Assembly (NCBI RefSeq): GCF_007655135.1
Contig: NC_045129.1
Coordinates: 30,691,122-30,755,121, forward strand
Source: Punica granatum
Taxonomy: Eukaryota; Streptophyta; Magnoliopsida; Myrtales; Lythraceae
Reading direction: 5' to 3'
Length of the DNA stretch: 64,000 nt
Notes under the pieces: model-generated
What the model saw: only the letters and a program-made list of their open reading frames with translations
Database searches by the model: none
Told to the model about the DNA's origin: nothing
Shown here: positions 1-12,000 of the stretch, one piece after another
Position numbering within the stretch: the stretch's first letter is position 1
Layout of the letters: each line of letters starts with the position of its first letter
Position numbers and translations under genes: made by a program

Positions 1-208
1 ATAATTTATTAGATCGATTTATACATACAAATGGGCAATACATATGTATACACTTATACATATACATGGACCATTCATATTTCTACATTTATACATACAC
101 ATGGGCAAGTCATGAAATGCCATTTAACTATCCACATGTCATGTGGAAATCAATTTTGGTTTAATTCCCACACCGACCGTGCATGTCCAAGGCCTCCCCA
201 AATTTGCT

Positions 209-215
209 TATAAAA
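209..215 (+). promoter_or_regulatory. TATA box of LTR' (unit 1)
   Basis: TATAAAA followed by a G-run sits where the intact copia LTR has TATATAAAG before GGTAC in the matching orientation. It is the likely old retrotransposon promoter and points rightwards. Confidence 0.5.
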
Positions 216-585
216 GGGGGAAGTCTTGGGTAGATATAAAAATATATATGCGACAGTGTATGCATATGTATGTGATATACATGTATGCATAAGCATATGC
301 ATACACATATGTGTGTACGTGTATAATTGTAGGGAAATTTAAGTTGAATTGTTCAACTTTAATTAATCCTACTAGTCTAATAAATTTCGGGTGTCGAACC
401 GGTGTTTCTTTCGAGTGTTGGCTGATAGTACCGTCGATCTCGAAGACTTGTCGACAAAGTCGGTGTGGATACTTGGATACTTGTAGAGGCGTCACACTTG
501 GGGCGCTTGGTCAACAATTTTAAAATATCAGGTACGCTTTATCAATTCCCATTCTTCTAGTAGGTCTTGAGATTAGTTTAACGGG

Positions 586-694
586 TAGGAAATTTTGAAT
601 TTCTATTCCTATTACATTTTTCGTAGGCCTCGTGAAACTAGGAAATTTTGAATTTCTATTCCTTTTACGCTTTTCGTAGGCCTCGTGAAACTAG
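586..694 (+). repeat. Two-copy tandem repeat at the end of LTR' (unit 1)
   Basis: A 53-bp unit starting TAGGAAATTTTGAATTTC and ending CCTCGTGAAAC occurs twice (586-638 and 639-691). The intact copia LTR has it once; unit 2 has about three partial copies. Confidence 0.8.
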
Positions 695-696
695 CA

Positions 697-3190
697 GTAA
701 GTTCTTTCACTATGACCTACATAAAATTGATTTTCATTTATACTCATATATATACTAGAAAGGGATCCACTCCGCTCATATTTAATTCAAATTTTTTTAA
801 AATTATACTCGTGTTAGGTGTAACACTTTGAAAAAATATTATAATCATGCACTATATTTTTATAGTATAAATAGTTCTTTTTTAATATGAAAATATAGTT
901 TTTTTTCAATTAATCATATAAGCAATGAATTTAAAAAAGACAATAATCAAATGGAAAATGATAGATAGTGACGTGTGGGGAAATGAAAGAAGTGGAGAGT
1001 TTAGAGAGTCGCCCCTAAAATTTTGACGTTATAAGAAGAAAAATTTCAATAATTCATTGAAATTTCATTAATAGAGGTGATCTTACAAGATAAAGATCAC
1101 AAGAGAATTACAAAAGGATCAAAAACAAGCCCTTCAACGACAAAAGAGTTCGCTTCTTTGGATGCATTATAAGAACATTTATATATTATGGCTTTTTTTT
1201 ATTAAAATCCTTATATTCGCTTCCCCCAAATCGAAAGCGTTATCATTCTATGCCTCCCTCAAAGAGTTCGCGCCCCTTCTCCCCCCAATTGAAATCCTGG
1301 GTCCGTCCATAGAGTGAAAACTATTTGATACGTAGTTAAAAAGGCATATAAATTTAATTACGTAAAAAAATGCGTATAAATTTTACATATTTGGCCCCAA
1401 TTTCCTTTATGAGCAAAGGTTACTTCGTAATTTACAGTGGGAATTTTAGGGAGAATGAAAGTTACGTCAATCACCTTCCTTCTCCTTTTATAATGTATAG
1501 ATATTTATAACATTTAATGAATGCAATCTCCCACCTCAAAATGTTGAGCATATTCAGCATTCAACCCGCTATATAAACAATCAAATATATCAATACTCCC
1601 TAATTCATAAAATCTTTCAATAAATTTCTTTTTCGGTTACAAGGGATGCTTGTGGACCTAATACAATGAAAGAGAAATCATAAATAACTAATAAAGGGGT
1701 ACATGTAGTTTCATCAGGTATCGAACATACGATCTCTAAATTAACAGGTAGGGATGTGCACCATTACACTACGCCATGTTTTGATTGCTACGCATGCATT
1801 TATGATCAAGAATTTTTTTTTCATTAATTGATGTGCAAAAAAAATAGCTGATGCGAGTAATGGTGATGTTGTCGTTGACCAATACCACAAATACAAGGTG
1901 CCATCGTCCTTCCTCAGGTTTTTTTGACCGTTTTATCGAGATATATATGACTATATTTCTAATCTTAATCTGTAATTTTTCTTTTCGATATATAGTCAGT
2001 CATGTGGAATCAATAAATGTGAAATAACATTTTCCATATACACACGAGCCACGTACATTCTCAGCCTATTTACCGAAAATAATCCATTCAACTATTTGTT
2101 TGGCCCTGGCCGTGAAATGTAACATAGATGATATTATTAAATTGAGTTGATCTAACACCAATACATGTGTCTTGTTTGTGGTACGTGGTTGTTTTAATAT
2201 TAATCGGTGGTTCTATGGTCGATACTTTTATTCTTCTTATTTAATTCTTACCCACATTTGTCTTTCCCAAGTCCCTTTATTGAAATAACAACAAAAAACT
2301 CCCCATCCTTTTTTTTTGGTTGTTCATATTTATACTTCAAAATTTTTCAATATAAAATTATAATCAAACGAGTGTTTTATTTAGCCGCGGCTCCAACCTC
2401 CACTTGCTCATTATTAATAAAGAGTGGTGGAATTTTACTTGCAGTTGCAGTGCAAGAGTTCAAAATTCATTATATCTTATGGTCACGATCAAGTCATTAA
2501 TCAAGTAAAGATTAATATCAATCAATAGATCGCATGATGTTATGATTCACGGACATTTATAACATCACAAATAAAAGGGCAATATAAATTGTTAACCAAT
2601 TAAAATAAGTTTTTTATACCAAATTTTTTTTAAAGAATTTGAATAAAAAAGAGCAGAGTGAATCCCAATACGTGGAAAAATCCATCCCACTTGCAATATG
2701 AGAACACTGATAGTAATAATGTCTTTAAATAATATTAGAAAAATATTAAATTTGGTTTTTAATATTTTTTTTTCAAAGGAGGTTGTTTGTGGGTAGGAAA
2801 AAAAACATCCCCTCGCCACCACATGTCCTTTCATTAATTAATATAGTTAATGTGTTCTTTTCTAAATGAGTATATTGAGGGGATGAATTATATATGGAGT
2901 ATTGCACGAGAAAGAAGAAACCGCTGACATAAACATTGAATAAAAGCCAACAAATCATGGAGACAGAGACATAATCAAATTGTCTTATATATACATATAT
3001 TATATATTAGTTTGGACTCTAATAAAGTCAATGAGTATCGACTAATTTAGTTCAAATCGCATCAATTCGTTGAAAAATAAAACTTCCTCAATCATGAATT
3101 TTTTGCATCGACACTCGAATTTAAAATTTTACATAAAGAGAATAAATGTTAAATTGCTTAAATCAATTTATATTGATTGAGATTCACAAT
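697..3190. other. AT-rich spacer, unit 1
   Basis: No convincing gene is visible. It contains poly-T and poly-A runs and short ORFs of low-complexity composition. It is duplicated, nearly base for base, at 33170-36002. There the first Mutator-type MITE interrupts it, so this spacer shows the empty site near 1571-1585. Confidence 0.7.
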
Positions 3191-3346
3191 GAATAACATC
3201 ATGCCCTCGATGTTGTTGTACTCGAGAAGGGAGACATAGGCGCCCATGTCGGCAATGTTCTTGACCTGTATCATGACGGCCATAGCAACCTCCGGGTACT
3301 TCGCTTCGTAGATGCGGCACTCGAGGTTCGGGGAGTGAGACGCCAT
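3191..3346 (-). pseudogene. eIF2-alpha exon-1 fragment (unit 1)
   Basis: The minus strand reads 52 residues starting [10 protein letters not shown] and containing [12 protein letters not shown] and [10 protein letters not shown]. This is the highly conserved N-terminus (start of the S1 domain) of translation initiation factor 2 subunit alpha. Similarity stops after 'MMLF', just before the conserved serine-arginine loop that holds the regulatory phosphoserine. The following codons ([10 protein letters not shown], stop) are unrelated, and no downstream exon is seen further left. The frame stays open upstream to about 3508, resembling a transcribed leader. Two residues (I12, A21) differ from the conserved sequence. 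I read it as a duplicated genomic 5' end of the gene, not a functional gene. A true first exon with distant downstream exons outside the window is the alternative. Confidence 0.75.
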
Positions 3347-3929
3347 GGTGACGAAGCTTTTCCTCTTCTTGGGGAAGGAACGGTGTCTCCAATAGCAGGT
3401 GCTAGGGTTTTGACCAGGGGTTTCTAGGAGAAAGGGAAATGCAAGGGGAAAGGCGATAGAGAATTTGTTCTCTATTGATTTTGCCTTCTTTCTCTGAGTT
3501 TCTGACAAAGTGCAATGTGGGCCCTGAACTTACCATGGAAATAACATTTGGCCCATAAAGTAATTGAACTAGATAGTCGTTCCTTATACTATGTTATTAA
3601 CCGATATTTAATCAGCTCGTGCTAGAAATGCTCGGTCCAAGCCGCAGCCACCATAGCCTCTCACCGACTCTCATGCCGGAGAAATGGTTGATTGTGGCTA
3701 ATTAGCTCACTTTTGCAACCACTGGCAATAGCCGCGGTAGAGCTGTTAGGGGAAGAGAGAGTTTTCGAGATCGATGTGGTGAGAATAAATCGCATAAGGG
3801 CTTTCCCATTGACCCGAACAAGGAAGCCTTCGTACTAATGTGACTCCTTCTCGACCCCACCTGTCGTGAGATCTATCACTCAAAATCAACCATGAATAAG
3901 AAGCCTCTATCTTAGAACTCGCACTGTGG
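3347..3929. other. Spacer between the eIF2-alpha fragment and the palindrome
   Basis: Moderately GC-rich sequence upstream of the eIF2-alpha fragment, possibly its captured 5' leader and promoter. It is duplicated at 36159-36741. I see no gene or motif I can name. Confidence 0.5.
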
Positions 3930-4056
3930 CAGTCGTGGCCCGCTAAGGAATTACATCACTCTCCCTTTAAATATGTAATTCTTGTTCCAAAGATCAAACT
4001 TCCAGTATATTGTAAGACTATTGCCACTAGTAAGGCCAACCAACACTTTGAGCCAT

Positions 4057-4532
4057 TGTTATCAGAACCAGACCAGACCGACCGGTTCGATCAGTCGGAT
4101 CGGGAACAGTCCCATGTCCGGTCCGGTTTGCCTAAAAACCCCGGTTCTATGGGTTTTATGGGTTTCTTATTTAGTATAAAAATTGTTTGGTTGTGTAAGG
4201 ATTTGAACTCATGACCTCTTGCTTCCCATACTCATGTCAACCAAGCCACCACTACTTTCTTATTCTTTTAACTCTACTTTTTAGTACTTATTAAAATCCA
4301 ATATTTATTTTGAAGTAAGAAATATGAAATATAGATATTTTCTTACACTATTCTTATATTCTTTGAAATCATCATACTTTTATCTTAATTATCATAATTT
4401 TTTAATAATATGAATATCTATTTTATTTTAATTAAACGTGCGGTCCGACATATTGAATCCCCGGTTGGACCCATAAAACCATGAACCCATACCCCTTCCG
4501 GTTCATCATCTGGTTCAGTTCTGATAACACTG
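4057..4532. mobile_element. TIR element in copy A flank (476 bp, non-autonomous)
   Basis: The ends are inverted: TGTTATCAGAACC on the left and GTTCTGATAACACTG on the right. Both are followed outward by the 11-bp direct repeat CTTTGAGCCAT (4046-4056 and 4533-4543). The interior is AT-rich with GGTTC-type patches near the ends and no coding. Copies sit at 36869-37345 and inverted at 18885-19434, so it predates both duplications. The superfamily is unclear. Confidence 0.65.
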
Positions 4533-5134
4533 CTTTGAGCCATTTAAGTACAAAGAGAGGATGCATGTAATTATTAGAAACAAAAGAAGGTTTTCTTCCC
4601 TAGTGTCTTTTACCTGCAACATATTGGAGTCACACGATTAAGATTCATAAAGACAAGTAAATCATTATCATGAAATTAATATCGGCTCGATCAAAGATTA
4701 CCCAGTTGATTTAAGTGGTTGTATCCCAAAATTCTCGGCCTATACAAAATATATGTACTTCGACATTTGAAGTGTTCCATGATCTTCACGTGCCATAATA
4801 AGCTCTAACCATTACGTACAACTTCTATCATCCCATGCCATATGATAATAGTAGCAGTAATAATAAGACCAATTATTGTGATATGTATCTCATTATTTCA
4901 TTTCGACTTAAAAATTTTTTATGGCTCTAATAACTTAAGAGGCTATCATTCATTCATTGGCAAGGTTGATAGGAACCATACATACATAACTAAAGCAAAG
5001 CACAACAGCCAATAAAGAGTAACAAAAAGAGCCAATAAATAGCAACAAAAAGAGCAAAGCACGAGCCACCATAAAGGAAGCACTAAACCATGAACTATAA
5101 CTAAAGCAAAGGCCAAAAACTAAACTAGGAAGCG

Positions 5135-7353
5135 ATGAGGATGGACAAGCTGGAGGATGCATTGAGGAGGGCGGCGGAGCTGGTGGTAATATGCAGTGAG
5201 AAGAGCTACCTCTACATGGTGGCCATCCTTTCCATGGTGGCCATTAGGTTATACGTTGCACATCAGTTTCGGCAGCTGTTGGTGGCCATCGAATGGGCCG
5301 TTGAGTCTCAGTTCCGGCAGCTGCAAGCAGATATTGACAACCGCGCAAAGGCCGTTGGTGCCAATCCGTTGGTGGAGGAGTTTCGAATGGAGGTATAGTA
5401 AATTTTGAAATCCAAGTAGTGCAAGTTTTATTTTTTGCTGTATGAACACGAATGTGTCTGGTCCAAAATAAAATACCTGAACGTTTCATGTCATGTTATA
5501 TAATACAGCACAAGTTGGTTTCTTCTTCCGTTTAATTAATAATCTGTCGATTGATCTCTTCACCCGATTCTTCCTTGTACTTGGCATGATTCAGACAGAA
5601 AGTGATGACCAATTAAAATATATGTTATAAAGTTTACTAAAGGGTAAACTTCCAGTTGTTTCTATTGTTATTTTAATGTTTACTGAGATTTGAGGTTAGA
5701 CCGCAGTTCTAATATGCTATATTATTAAAGAGTCAATAATTTATAAAATTAAAACAAAAAAGCTTAAGCACATTAGTTTCGTTTCAGTTTTGGCATTTTT
5801 TTACGTACATTATTATTCTCGAAAATTTCAAATCCTCAGCACTTGAAGGAGGTATTGAAGGCGATCAAGGCAGATAACAGGAAGTACTCACTCGATGGTG
5901 AAGAGTTCATGGTGCATATGGCAATCCTCAAGCCCGACAGAATTGGAGAGGATGCCAATGCTGTGGAGAATGCGCTCTCCCGGGCTTACCCGAACTTGAG
6001 TCTCAGGGATGCTCTGAAGGCGGAAAGGTCCAAGCTGCAGATTGAGCACTCAAGGTCAGAGGATGCGGGGCGCTGCCGCCTTATTGTGCAACTGATTGGA
6101 ATCACCGATAGTGCAGCCAATGATCGGCCGAGTAGGAAGGTCAAGAAGCTCTTGGTGAATGAGCCGACATGCGTTATATCAGGGTAAGAGTTTAAGGTGT
6201 TAAGTTTCCGATTAAGAATCGAAAACTGGGCCATGAAACATTTGAATTTCAGGTTTGGATTCTTTCTTTTTCTGTAAGGTATATAAGCAATGCGAGTGAA
6301 ATGAATGAGGACATAAGCTGGAAAGTGGTGGAAGTTGACGGAGGAGATGAGTGGCGGGCGAATCCTTTCGACTGTTGCGCAGAGTCCTACTTGAGTGAGT
6401 ATATCGGGTTAAATAGACACTTAAAAACGAATTGCGACCATCAATCTCGACTAACGTATATACACACTGCCCATTTGCCGCAGGCTTATGGACTGGAGTG
6501 AAAGAGGACTTGAGTTAGCCGAGGCTAGAGAGCCTTGAGAACGATCTTAATTATGAAGGTCCGGTAGCTGAAGCTTTTGGAAAATCTACATCTTTGAAGG
6601 AAGAATTGGATGAAAGTTTGGCCAAAGTGGCTTCCCTCGAGACCTTTGTTAAGGAGCTTAAACAAAAATTTGCCAAAGCAGAGAATAAAGCTTCACAAGC
6701 TCTTTCAGACAATGAACTTCTACTCGAGACAAACCTACAACTCAAACGCCGGGTTGATGAACTTCAGGAGCTGCTAAACTCTGCAGCTTCAGACATGGAA
6801 GCCACTGCTTAGATAGCAACTATCACCAAGTTGCAATTGGAAGAAACGCAATGGCATTCTGCTGAAGTGAAGCTCACCGAGGGCAGATGCTCGCGACAAA
6901 TACGAGAGCTAGTTCATGGCGTAAATGGAGGATTACTAGCCATGGTGGCTATTATCATGGGCGTCGGCACCATGGTTACCGATCGGATGTCGGTCATGAA
7001 TGCCAACTTATCAGGCTTCGCCGGAGGAGCTCTGGCGCTGGCTATCAGTGAACTCCTGAAGGCCTGCTCAGACAGAGTCGCAATGAAGGCTCTGCGCGAG
7101 ATCCACCTGCCTAGAGACAAGGAAGAGATGGTCGATCTCAGTGGAGCTCGACGGCCTCCGGCTCCAGCAACCGACGGGTTCCCACGCCCTTGGCTAGTAG
7201 CAACCCTGCAGGATATATCATTTGCTATCGGAGCCATCTGCCTACTGTTATCGATGCATCTGATCTGACCCTACAAAAGTAGGATGTGGACGGTGGTGGG
7301 TATGGCTACAGCCATGTTCATTGGGATTGGAGCGGCCAGCGGGATGTGTGGAG
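5135..7353 (+). pseudogene. MCA-like gene copy A (broken)
   Basis: Four exons align with copy C: 5135-5392, 5840-6183, 6279-6394, and 6484 onwards. All junctions are GT-AG and phases match (0, 2, 1). Exon 1 holds KLEDALRRAAELV and SYLYMVA; exon 2 holds KYSLDGEEFMVH and KLQIEHSRSEDAG; exon 3 holds DEWRANPFDCCAE. This resembles the regulatory region of plant MCA (Mid1-complementing) calcium-channel proteins. Exon 4 encodes a coiled coil and hydrophobic segments. Stops interrupt it at 6516-6518, 6810-6812 and 7266-7268. The first and last are distinct Q and R codons in copy C; the middle one is shared with copy B. The copia element then splits exon 4 at 7354, with the tail resuming at 15409. The upstream TATA position reads CATAAAGG. 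Copy A is not expected to make a full protein. Confidence 0.75.
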
Positions 7354-9046
7354 TGCTAGTTTCACGGGGCGCAACGGAAACGAAAAAGGAACAGAAATTC
7401 AAAATTTCTAACCCGTGAAACTAATTCCAAGACCTACTAGAAGAATAAGAGTAAATAAAAACGTACCTGGAATATTTAAAGTTGTCGACCGAGCGTCCCA
7501 CGCGTGACGCCTCTACTGGAATCCACACCGACTTTGTCGACGAGTCTTCGAGATCGGCGGTGCTAGCGACCAACACTCGAAAGAAACACTGGTGCGACTC
7601 TCGAAATTTATTAGACTTAATTGGACCTAATGAGTTGAACAATTCAACTCAATTATGCCCATTTATATACATACATGTATATCTTATATATTTGTGTATG
7701 TAAACGTACACAAACACATGCATACATATATATCTCATCTATATTATATTTGTATGCTCTGTACCCTTTATATAACAAACAGGAAGGGAAGAAAATTCAA
7801 ATCCCACCGATGTGGGATTAGAATTACATGGGCTTCCTACATGACATGTGTCTAGGTAAATGGCATCATTTAATTAGCCCATGTGTATGTATAAATGTAG
7901 ACATATGTATGGCCCATGTGTCACCGTATTAATCGTGCATCAATTTGGTCCATTTAATCTAATAAATCGAGTCTAATTAATCGACAAATTTAATCTCATT
8001 AAATATCCGATTAATTAGTCGCACCATAAATCATCTAATCTCTATTAGACGATTTTATTGTTTCAAAATATCTCGTCAATTTAGTCGTAGTGTGTGACCC
8101 TGTAGGTTCCCAATTACGTTGATAGTAATATCAAAATCTCTATTTCAATATTACAAACAGTGAGCGGCATCTAGCAATGCATCACCGTTACTCAAGTAAT
8201 CGGAAAGTCAATTTCTCGACGAACCTCGTGACCTATATTACCGTGTAATATAATCCATTGTCCCCTATATCTCTATTGAGCCCAAGGCATGGTCGATGAC
8301 ATCCTTGTATGGCTCAATATTTCTCTTTCTTGGTTTACCGGTTAAGTCTATCAGAACAAATGAGCTCGATATCGTTATATCGACTCATTTGGGTATGCAT
8401 ACACTTTTAGACTTAACCACCAAGTGGCCGTGAGATATCGCTCCCGTTTCGTAGGAGGGACAAATTCTATTTTGATCACTCACATTCCTCTCCATGCTCT
8501 GTGGTATACCCAATAACTGTCTTTATAACCATCCTGTTACAGTGGCGTTTGACAGTATCAAAGTATATGACATTACATGTAGGAATCTATGGTGACCTCA
8601 AGTCAAAGGACCATTACACTATAGTCACTTTGAGATATGCTAATGACAGTCACGTAACAACCCATGTAGCAATCTCATGGTGGGTCAGTCCAATACACAT
8701 TACTCTTAATGTATACATGTGGTGTGATTTGATATCTCCATATCCATGACCTATGAGACTTGGTCATCAATCAACACTCACACTAGTCTAACCGTATTAT
8801 CGTTGTCCTAATTAACGATAATACTTTGACTATGGACATTTAGGAATAATGTTCATTAATTATAGGATCTCACAATCAAGTCACACTTGATGCCTATTGA
8901 ACCTACTATTCCAAGGACATTATTGTGTAAAATCATATTTAGCGCAATCTACACAATAACAGATATGCCTCGTAATATAATGAAATAGATATCATATTAC
9001 AGAACTGATTATAGATTGCCTCTAGGGCATACACCAATTCCCAACA
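7354..9046 (-). repeat. 3' LTR of the intact copia element
   Basis: 1693 bp beginning TGCTAGTTTCACGG and ending CCAATTCCCAACA on the plus strand (TG...CA). It is the pair of 13716-15408. It lies next to the polypurine tract and is therefore the 3' LTR of the minus-strand element. Confidence 0.95.
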
Positions 9047-9058
9047 ATCTCCCACTTG
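9047..9058 (-). other. Polypurine tract of the copia element
   Basis: On the minus strand the sequence reads GCAAGTGGGAGAT directly before the 3' LTR. GTGGGAGATTGTTGG across the junction is the usual copia PPT/LTR boundary. It primes plus-strand DNA synthesis. Confidence 0.85.
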
Positions 9059-9066
9059 CACTAGAG

Positions 9067-12000
9067 TCAATCTGGCATCTGTCTAATGCCAATAGATCTA
9101 GTGTGAGCCTCGTGCTTGCGCTGCACAAGAGGCTTCGTAAGTGGATCTGCGAGATTCTCATCTGTTGGTATTCTGCATATCTTCACATCTCCTCTGTCAA
9201 TAATCTCGCGAATGAGATGGAAGCGCCTGAGTATATGTTTGGATCGTTGGTGAGACCTGGGTTCCTTAGCTTGCGCAATGGCTCCATTGTTGTCACAATA
9301 GAGATCCACTGGGTCTACGATGCTAGGAACCACAGCAAGTTCTTTTATGAACTTCTTAATCCAAACGGCCTCTTTTGCAGCGTTAGAGGCAGCAATATAC
9401 TCGGCCTCTGTGGTAGAGTCGGCTACTGTCTCCTGTTTGGAACTCTTCCAACTCACAGCACCTCCATTCAGGCAGAACACATACCCTGACTGCGATCTAC
9501 TGTCGTCCTTATCGGTCTGGAAGCTAGCATCGGTGTAACCTCTTACAACGAGCTCTTCTTCGCCTCCATATACCAAAAACATCTCCTTAGTCCTTCGTAA
9601 GTACTTAAGGATGTTCTTTACTGCAATCCAGTGTCTTTCACCTGGATCTGATTGGTATCGACTCGTCATACTCAAAGCATACGAGACATCTGATCGAGTG
9701 CATAACATAGCATACATGATAGATCCAATAGCTGACGCATATGGAATCCTATTCATTCTGTCCCTCTCCTCTCGAGTAGAAGGACTCTGAGCCTTCGAAA
9801 GGCTTATGCCATGTAACATAGGCAGCGACCCTTTCTTAGAATCCTGCATGCTAAAGCGCCGAAGCACTTTATCTATGTATGCACTCTGACTTAAGCCAAG
9901 CAGTCTCCTGGATCTATCTCTATAGATCCTGATACCTAGCACGTAGGTAGCTTCGCCTAAGTCCTTCATAGAGAAACACCTTCCCAACCAAGTCTTCACA
10001 GACTGTAAGGAAGGAATGTCATTCCCTATCAGAAGTATGTCATCTACATATAACACCAGGAAGATTACTATGCTCCCACTAACCTTCTTGTAAACACAGG
10101 GTTCATCTTCATTCTTGATGAAACCAAACTCTTTGATTGCATCATCAAAACGAAGATTCCAGCTCCTAGAAGCTTGCTTCAGCCCATAAATAGACCGTTG
10201 TAACTTACAAACCTTTCCGGCACTATGTGGATCGACAAAACCCTCAGGTTGTGTCATATACACATCCTCGAGGAGCTTCCCGTTCAGGAAAGCAGTTTTG
10301 ACATCCATTTGCCAGATCTCATAATCATAATAAGCTGCAATTGCAAGCAAGATCCTGATGGATTTAAGCATAGCTACCGGGGAAAAGGTTTCGTCATAGT
10401 CAACACCATGAACTTGTCTGAAACCTTTTGCCACAAGTCGGCCCTTAAAGGTAATCACATTACCGTCCATGTCAGTCTTCTTCTTGAAGACCCACTTACA
10501 CCCAATGGGTTTTGCCCCTTCAGGTGGATCAACCAAAGTCCATACTTGGTTAGTGTACATGGACTCCATCTCAGATCTCATGGCCTCCAGCCATTTCTCA
10601 GAGTCTGGGCCTATTACGGCTTCCGCATAGGTTGTAGGCTCATCATTATCTATGAGCAATACGTCATTGTCTTGAGTCACGAGAAATCCATATCTCTCGG
10701 GCTCATGACGTATCCTACTAGACCTACGAGGCTCCTGTGTCACCTGTGTAGAAGATTGTGCCACAACAACTTGTGGTACTTGTTCTGCAACATCGCCCGT
10801 CGATTGGTCAATGTCATTTTGTGGTAGAACTTCCCCAAGTTCTAATTTCCTCCCACTAGTTCCTTTGGAGAGAAACTCTTTCTCAAGAAATACCGCAGTT
10901 TGAGCGACAAACACTTTGCCCTCGATGGGATTATAGAAATAGTATCCTCGAGTTTCCTTAGGATACCCCACGAAGTAACATTTGTCCGATTTAGGGCCAA
11001 GCTTATCCGAAGACAATCTCTTCACATAAGCTTCGCAACCCCATATCTTTAGAAAAGACATCTTGGGACGTTTCCCATACCACATCTCATATGGTGTCCT
11101 TTCAACTGATTTCGACGGAGCATTGTTTAATATGAGAGCAGCTGTCTGTAGAGCATATCCCCAGAAGGAGTCAGGTAAGTTTGCATGACTCATCAAAGAT
11201 CGAACCATATCTAATACAGTTCGATTCCTCCTTTCAGCTACACCATTCCATTGTGGTGTTCCAGGTGGAGTCAGTTGAGATAAAATCCCACACTGTTTAA
11301 GATAGTCAGCGAACTCATAGCTCAAATATTCACCTCCTCGATCTGATCGAAGAACTTTAATGCTCTTACCCAACTGATTCTCCACTTCATTCTTAAATTC
11401 TTTGAACTTTTCAAAGGATTCAGATTTGTGTTTCATCAAAAACACATATCCAAATCTACTGAAATCATCAGTAAATGTAATGAAGTAGGAATACCCACCT
11501 CTAGCAAGCTTGTTCACTGGTCCACATACATCGGTATGTATGAGAGCCAAAAGATCACTAGCTCGCTCACCTTTTCCGGTAAAAGGGGCCTTAGTCATTT
11601 TCCCCATTAAGCAAGGTTCGCATGTCTCGATCGATTCTAAATCAAACGAGTCCAGTAATCCATCCTTATGGAGTCTAGAGATGCGATTCTCGCTAATATG
11701 GCCTAAACGACAATGCCAGAGGTAAGTCGGGTTCGAATCATTAGATTTGAGCCGTTTGGTTTCCACATTATAAATAGGCGTATCTAGATCAAGAACATAC
11801 AGACCATTACTTAAATGTGCACTGCCATAATATACATCATTCATGTACATAGAACAACACTTGTTCTTTATAGTGAAACAAAATCCCTTCTTGTCCAAAC
11901 AAGAAACAGATATTATGTTTCTACTAATAGCAGGTACATAATAACAGTCATTAAGATCTAATACAAGCCCAGTAGGTAAAACTAGGTGATAAGTCCCTAC

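Larger units (their letters stand above)
1..696 (+). repeat. LTR' (unit 1), 3' part of a copia-type solo LTR
   Basis: This stretch matches, in reverse complement, the LTRs of the intact copia element at 7354-9046 and 13716-15408. Shared landmarks are a TATA box, the 'TTTCTTTCGAGTGTTGG' block, and the terminal 'CGTGAAACTAGCA'. The same segment recurs at 32439-33169. Its left part lies outside the window. No internal retrotransposon domains follow it, so it is a solo LTR or LTR fragment of a related but diverged family. It has no coding capacity; the short ORFs across it are chance. Confidence 0.8.

Noticed and set aside
31..213. Small ORF repeated at 32467-32649
   Set aside because: Lies in LTR' and is made of tandem TATACA-type sequence (YTYTYT); duplicated only because the LTR is.
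2207..2958. Several 60-97 codon ORFs on both strands
   Set aside because: AT-rich Phe/Ile/Leu-rich frames, not conserved between units beyond DNA identity, no motifs.
6831..7268. Copy A membrane-tail ORF as an independent small gene
   Set aside because: It is the part of exon 4 after an in-frame stop; copy C shows it is continuous with the upstream exons.
9016..9489. 157-codon plus-strand ORF over the copia RNase H
   Set aside because: Antisense shadow of the intact gag-pol frame.
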